From contig JASKMD010000031.1 of the NCBI GenBank assembly GCA_030144725.1, positions 141,501-205,500 on the forward strand: a stretch of 64,000 nucleotides of DNA, read 5' to 3'. The translations under genes were made by a program, and so were the position numbers. The DNA is from Haematococcus lacustris. Taxonomy: Eukaryota > Chlorophyta > Chlorophyceae > Chlamydomonadales > Haematococcaceae. Numbering within the stretch: the stretch's first letter is position 1; each line of letters starts with the position of its first letter. Shown here piece after piece: positions 63,592 to 64,000 of this stretch. Below the pieces are notes generated by a model. That model made no database searches. It had not been told where the DNA came from and was given only the letters and a program-made list of their open reading frames with translations.

Positions 63592-64000
63592 TGTGAGAGG
63601 TGCAGCAATATTGCTGAAACTACTGACAAACTTGCGCACATAATTAGCAGCGCCAAGGAATGGCTGTAATCCCTGGAGGGACTGGGGAATAGGCCAGTTA
63701 GCAATTGCTGAGACCTTATCAGGGTCTACAACAATGCCTCCAGCGGTGACCAGATGGCCTAAGAGTTTAAGTGTATAACGCATAAACTCACATTTAGATA
63801 GTTTTGCATACAACTTATTCTTACGCAGTAGTTCAAAGACTTGCTTAAGGTGCAGCAGGTGATTCTGAACTGACCTAGACATGACAAGGATGTCCTCCAG
63901 ATACACCAAGGCACACTTACCCAGCACAGTAGCAAAGGCGTCATTCATGTCCCGTTGAAATGTAGCTGGAGCGTTGGTCAGTCCAAAGCATAACACCTTG
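63592..64000 (-). pseudogene. Gypsy-B-type RT fragment running off the window
   Basis: Minus strand encodes [43 protein letters not shown] and FSNIAAPLT. Very similar to 56640-57019 and continues past the point where that copy is interrupted, so it shows the uninterrupted sequence. Also has YLED at the YLDD position. Ends at the window edge. Confidence 0.85.

Overview
The window looks like repeat-rich eukaryotic nuclear DNA, most likely from a chlorophyte green alga of the Chlamydomonas/Volvox type. The basis is the very high GC content, a tandem Zepp/L1-like LINE array, a chromodomain Ty3/Gypsy element, hAT elements with short introns, and abundant G-rich micro- and minisatellites. No ordinary host gene could be recognised. 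Every coding region I can support belongs to a mobile element or its remains. The taxonomic call is inference.

Layout. (1) 1-15141: head-to-tail array of a 5'-truncated LINE, period exactly 3919 bp, with three full units and two partial ones joined at poly(A). (2) 15142-23754, minus strand: a Ty3/Gypsy chromovirus (Gypsy-A) with identical 191-bp LTRs, gag and pol separated by one in-frame TAG, and a 1.9-kb hAT element inside gag. (3) 19379-29904 and 29937-39450: an 8.6-kb tandem duplication that starts in the Gypsy-A protease region and runs through gag, the 5' LTR, an older Gypsy remnant and a long minisatellite-rich tract. The copies are nearly identical, but each carries its own hAT insertion, and a 32-bp templated filler lies at the junction. 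(4) 39451-47136: satellite-rich land with GTAC-centred palindromic minisatellites and a 1-kb G-rich array that switches unit GGGCT>GGGGC>GGGGA>GGGA. (5) 47145-50747: a third hAT-type element with concentric nested inverted termini. (6) 51245-57019: a broken minus-strand Gypsy (Gypsy-B) carrying a plus-strand element with a large open frame (PHD finger, RNase H, zinc knuckle, PD-(D/E)XK nuclease, no visible reverse transcriptase), two MITEs and a 38-bp perfect foldback. (7) 57081-59581: about 500 uninterrupted copies of GGGGC. (8) 59582-63590: a decayed plus-strand Gypsy (Gypsy-C), joined at about 63590 to another minus-strand Gypsy-B fragment that runs off the end.

Relative timing can be read from the nesting. 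Gypsy-A is recent because its LTRs are identical. The 8.6-kb duplication came after it, and the hAT insertions came after the duplication because each is private to one copy. The most unusual protein is the RT-less PHD/RNase H/nuclease ORF at 52317-55445. The most unusual DNA structures are the nested GTTTCCAATG termini and the two long G-rich pentanucleotide arrays.
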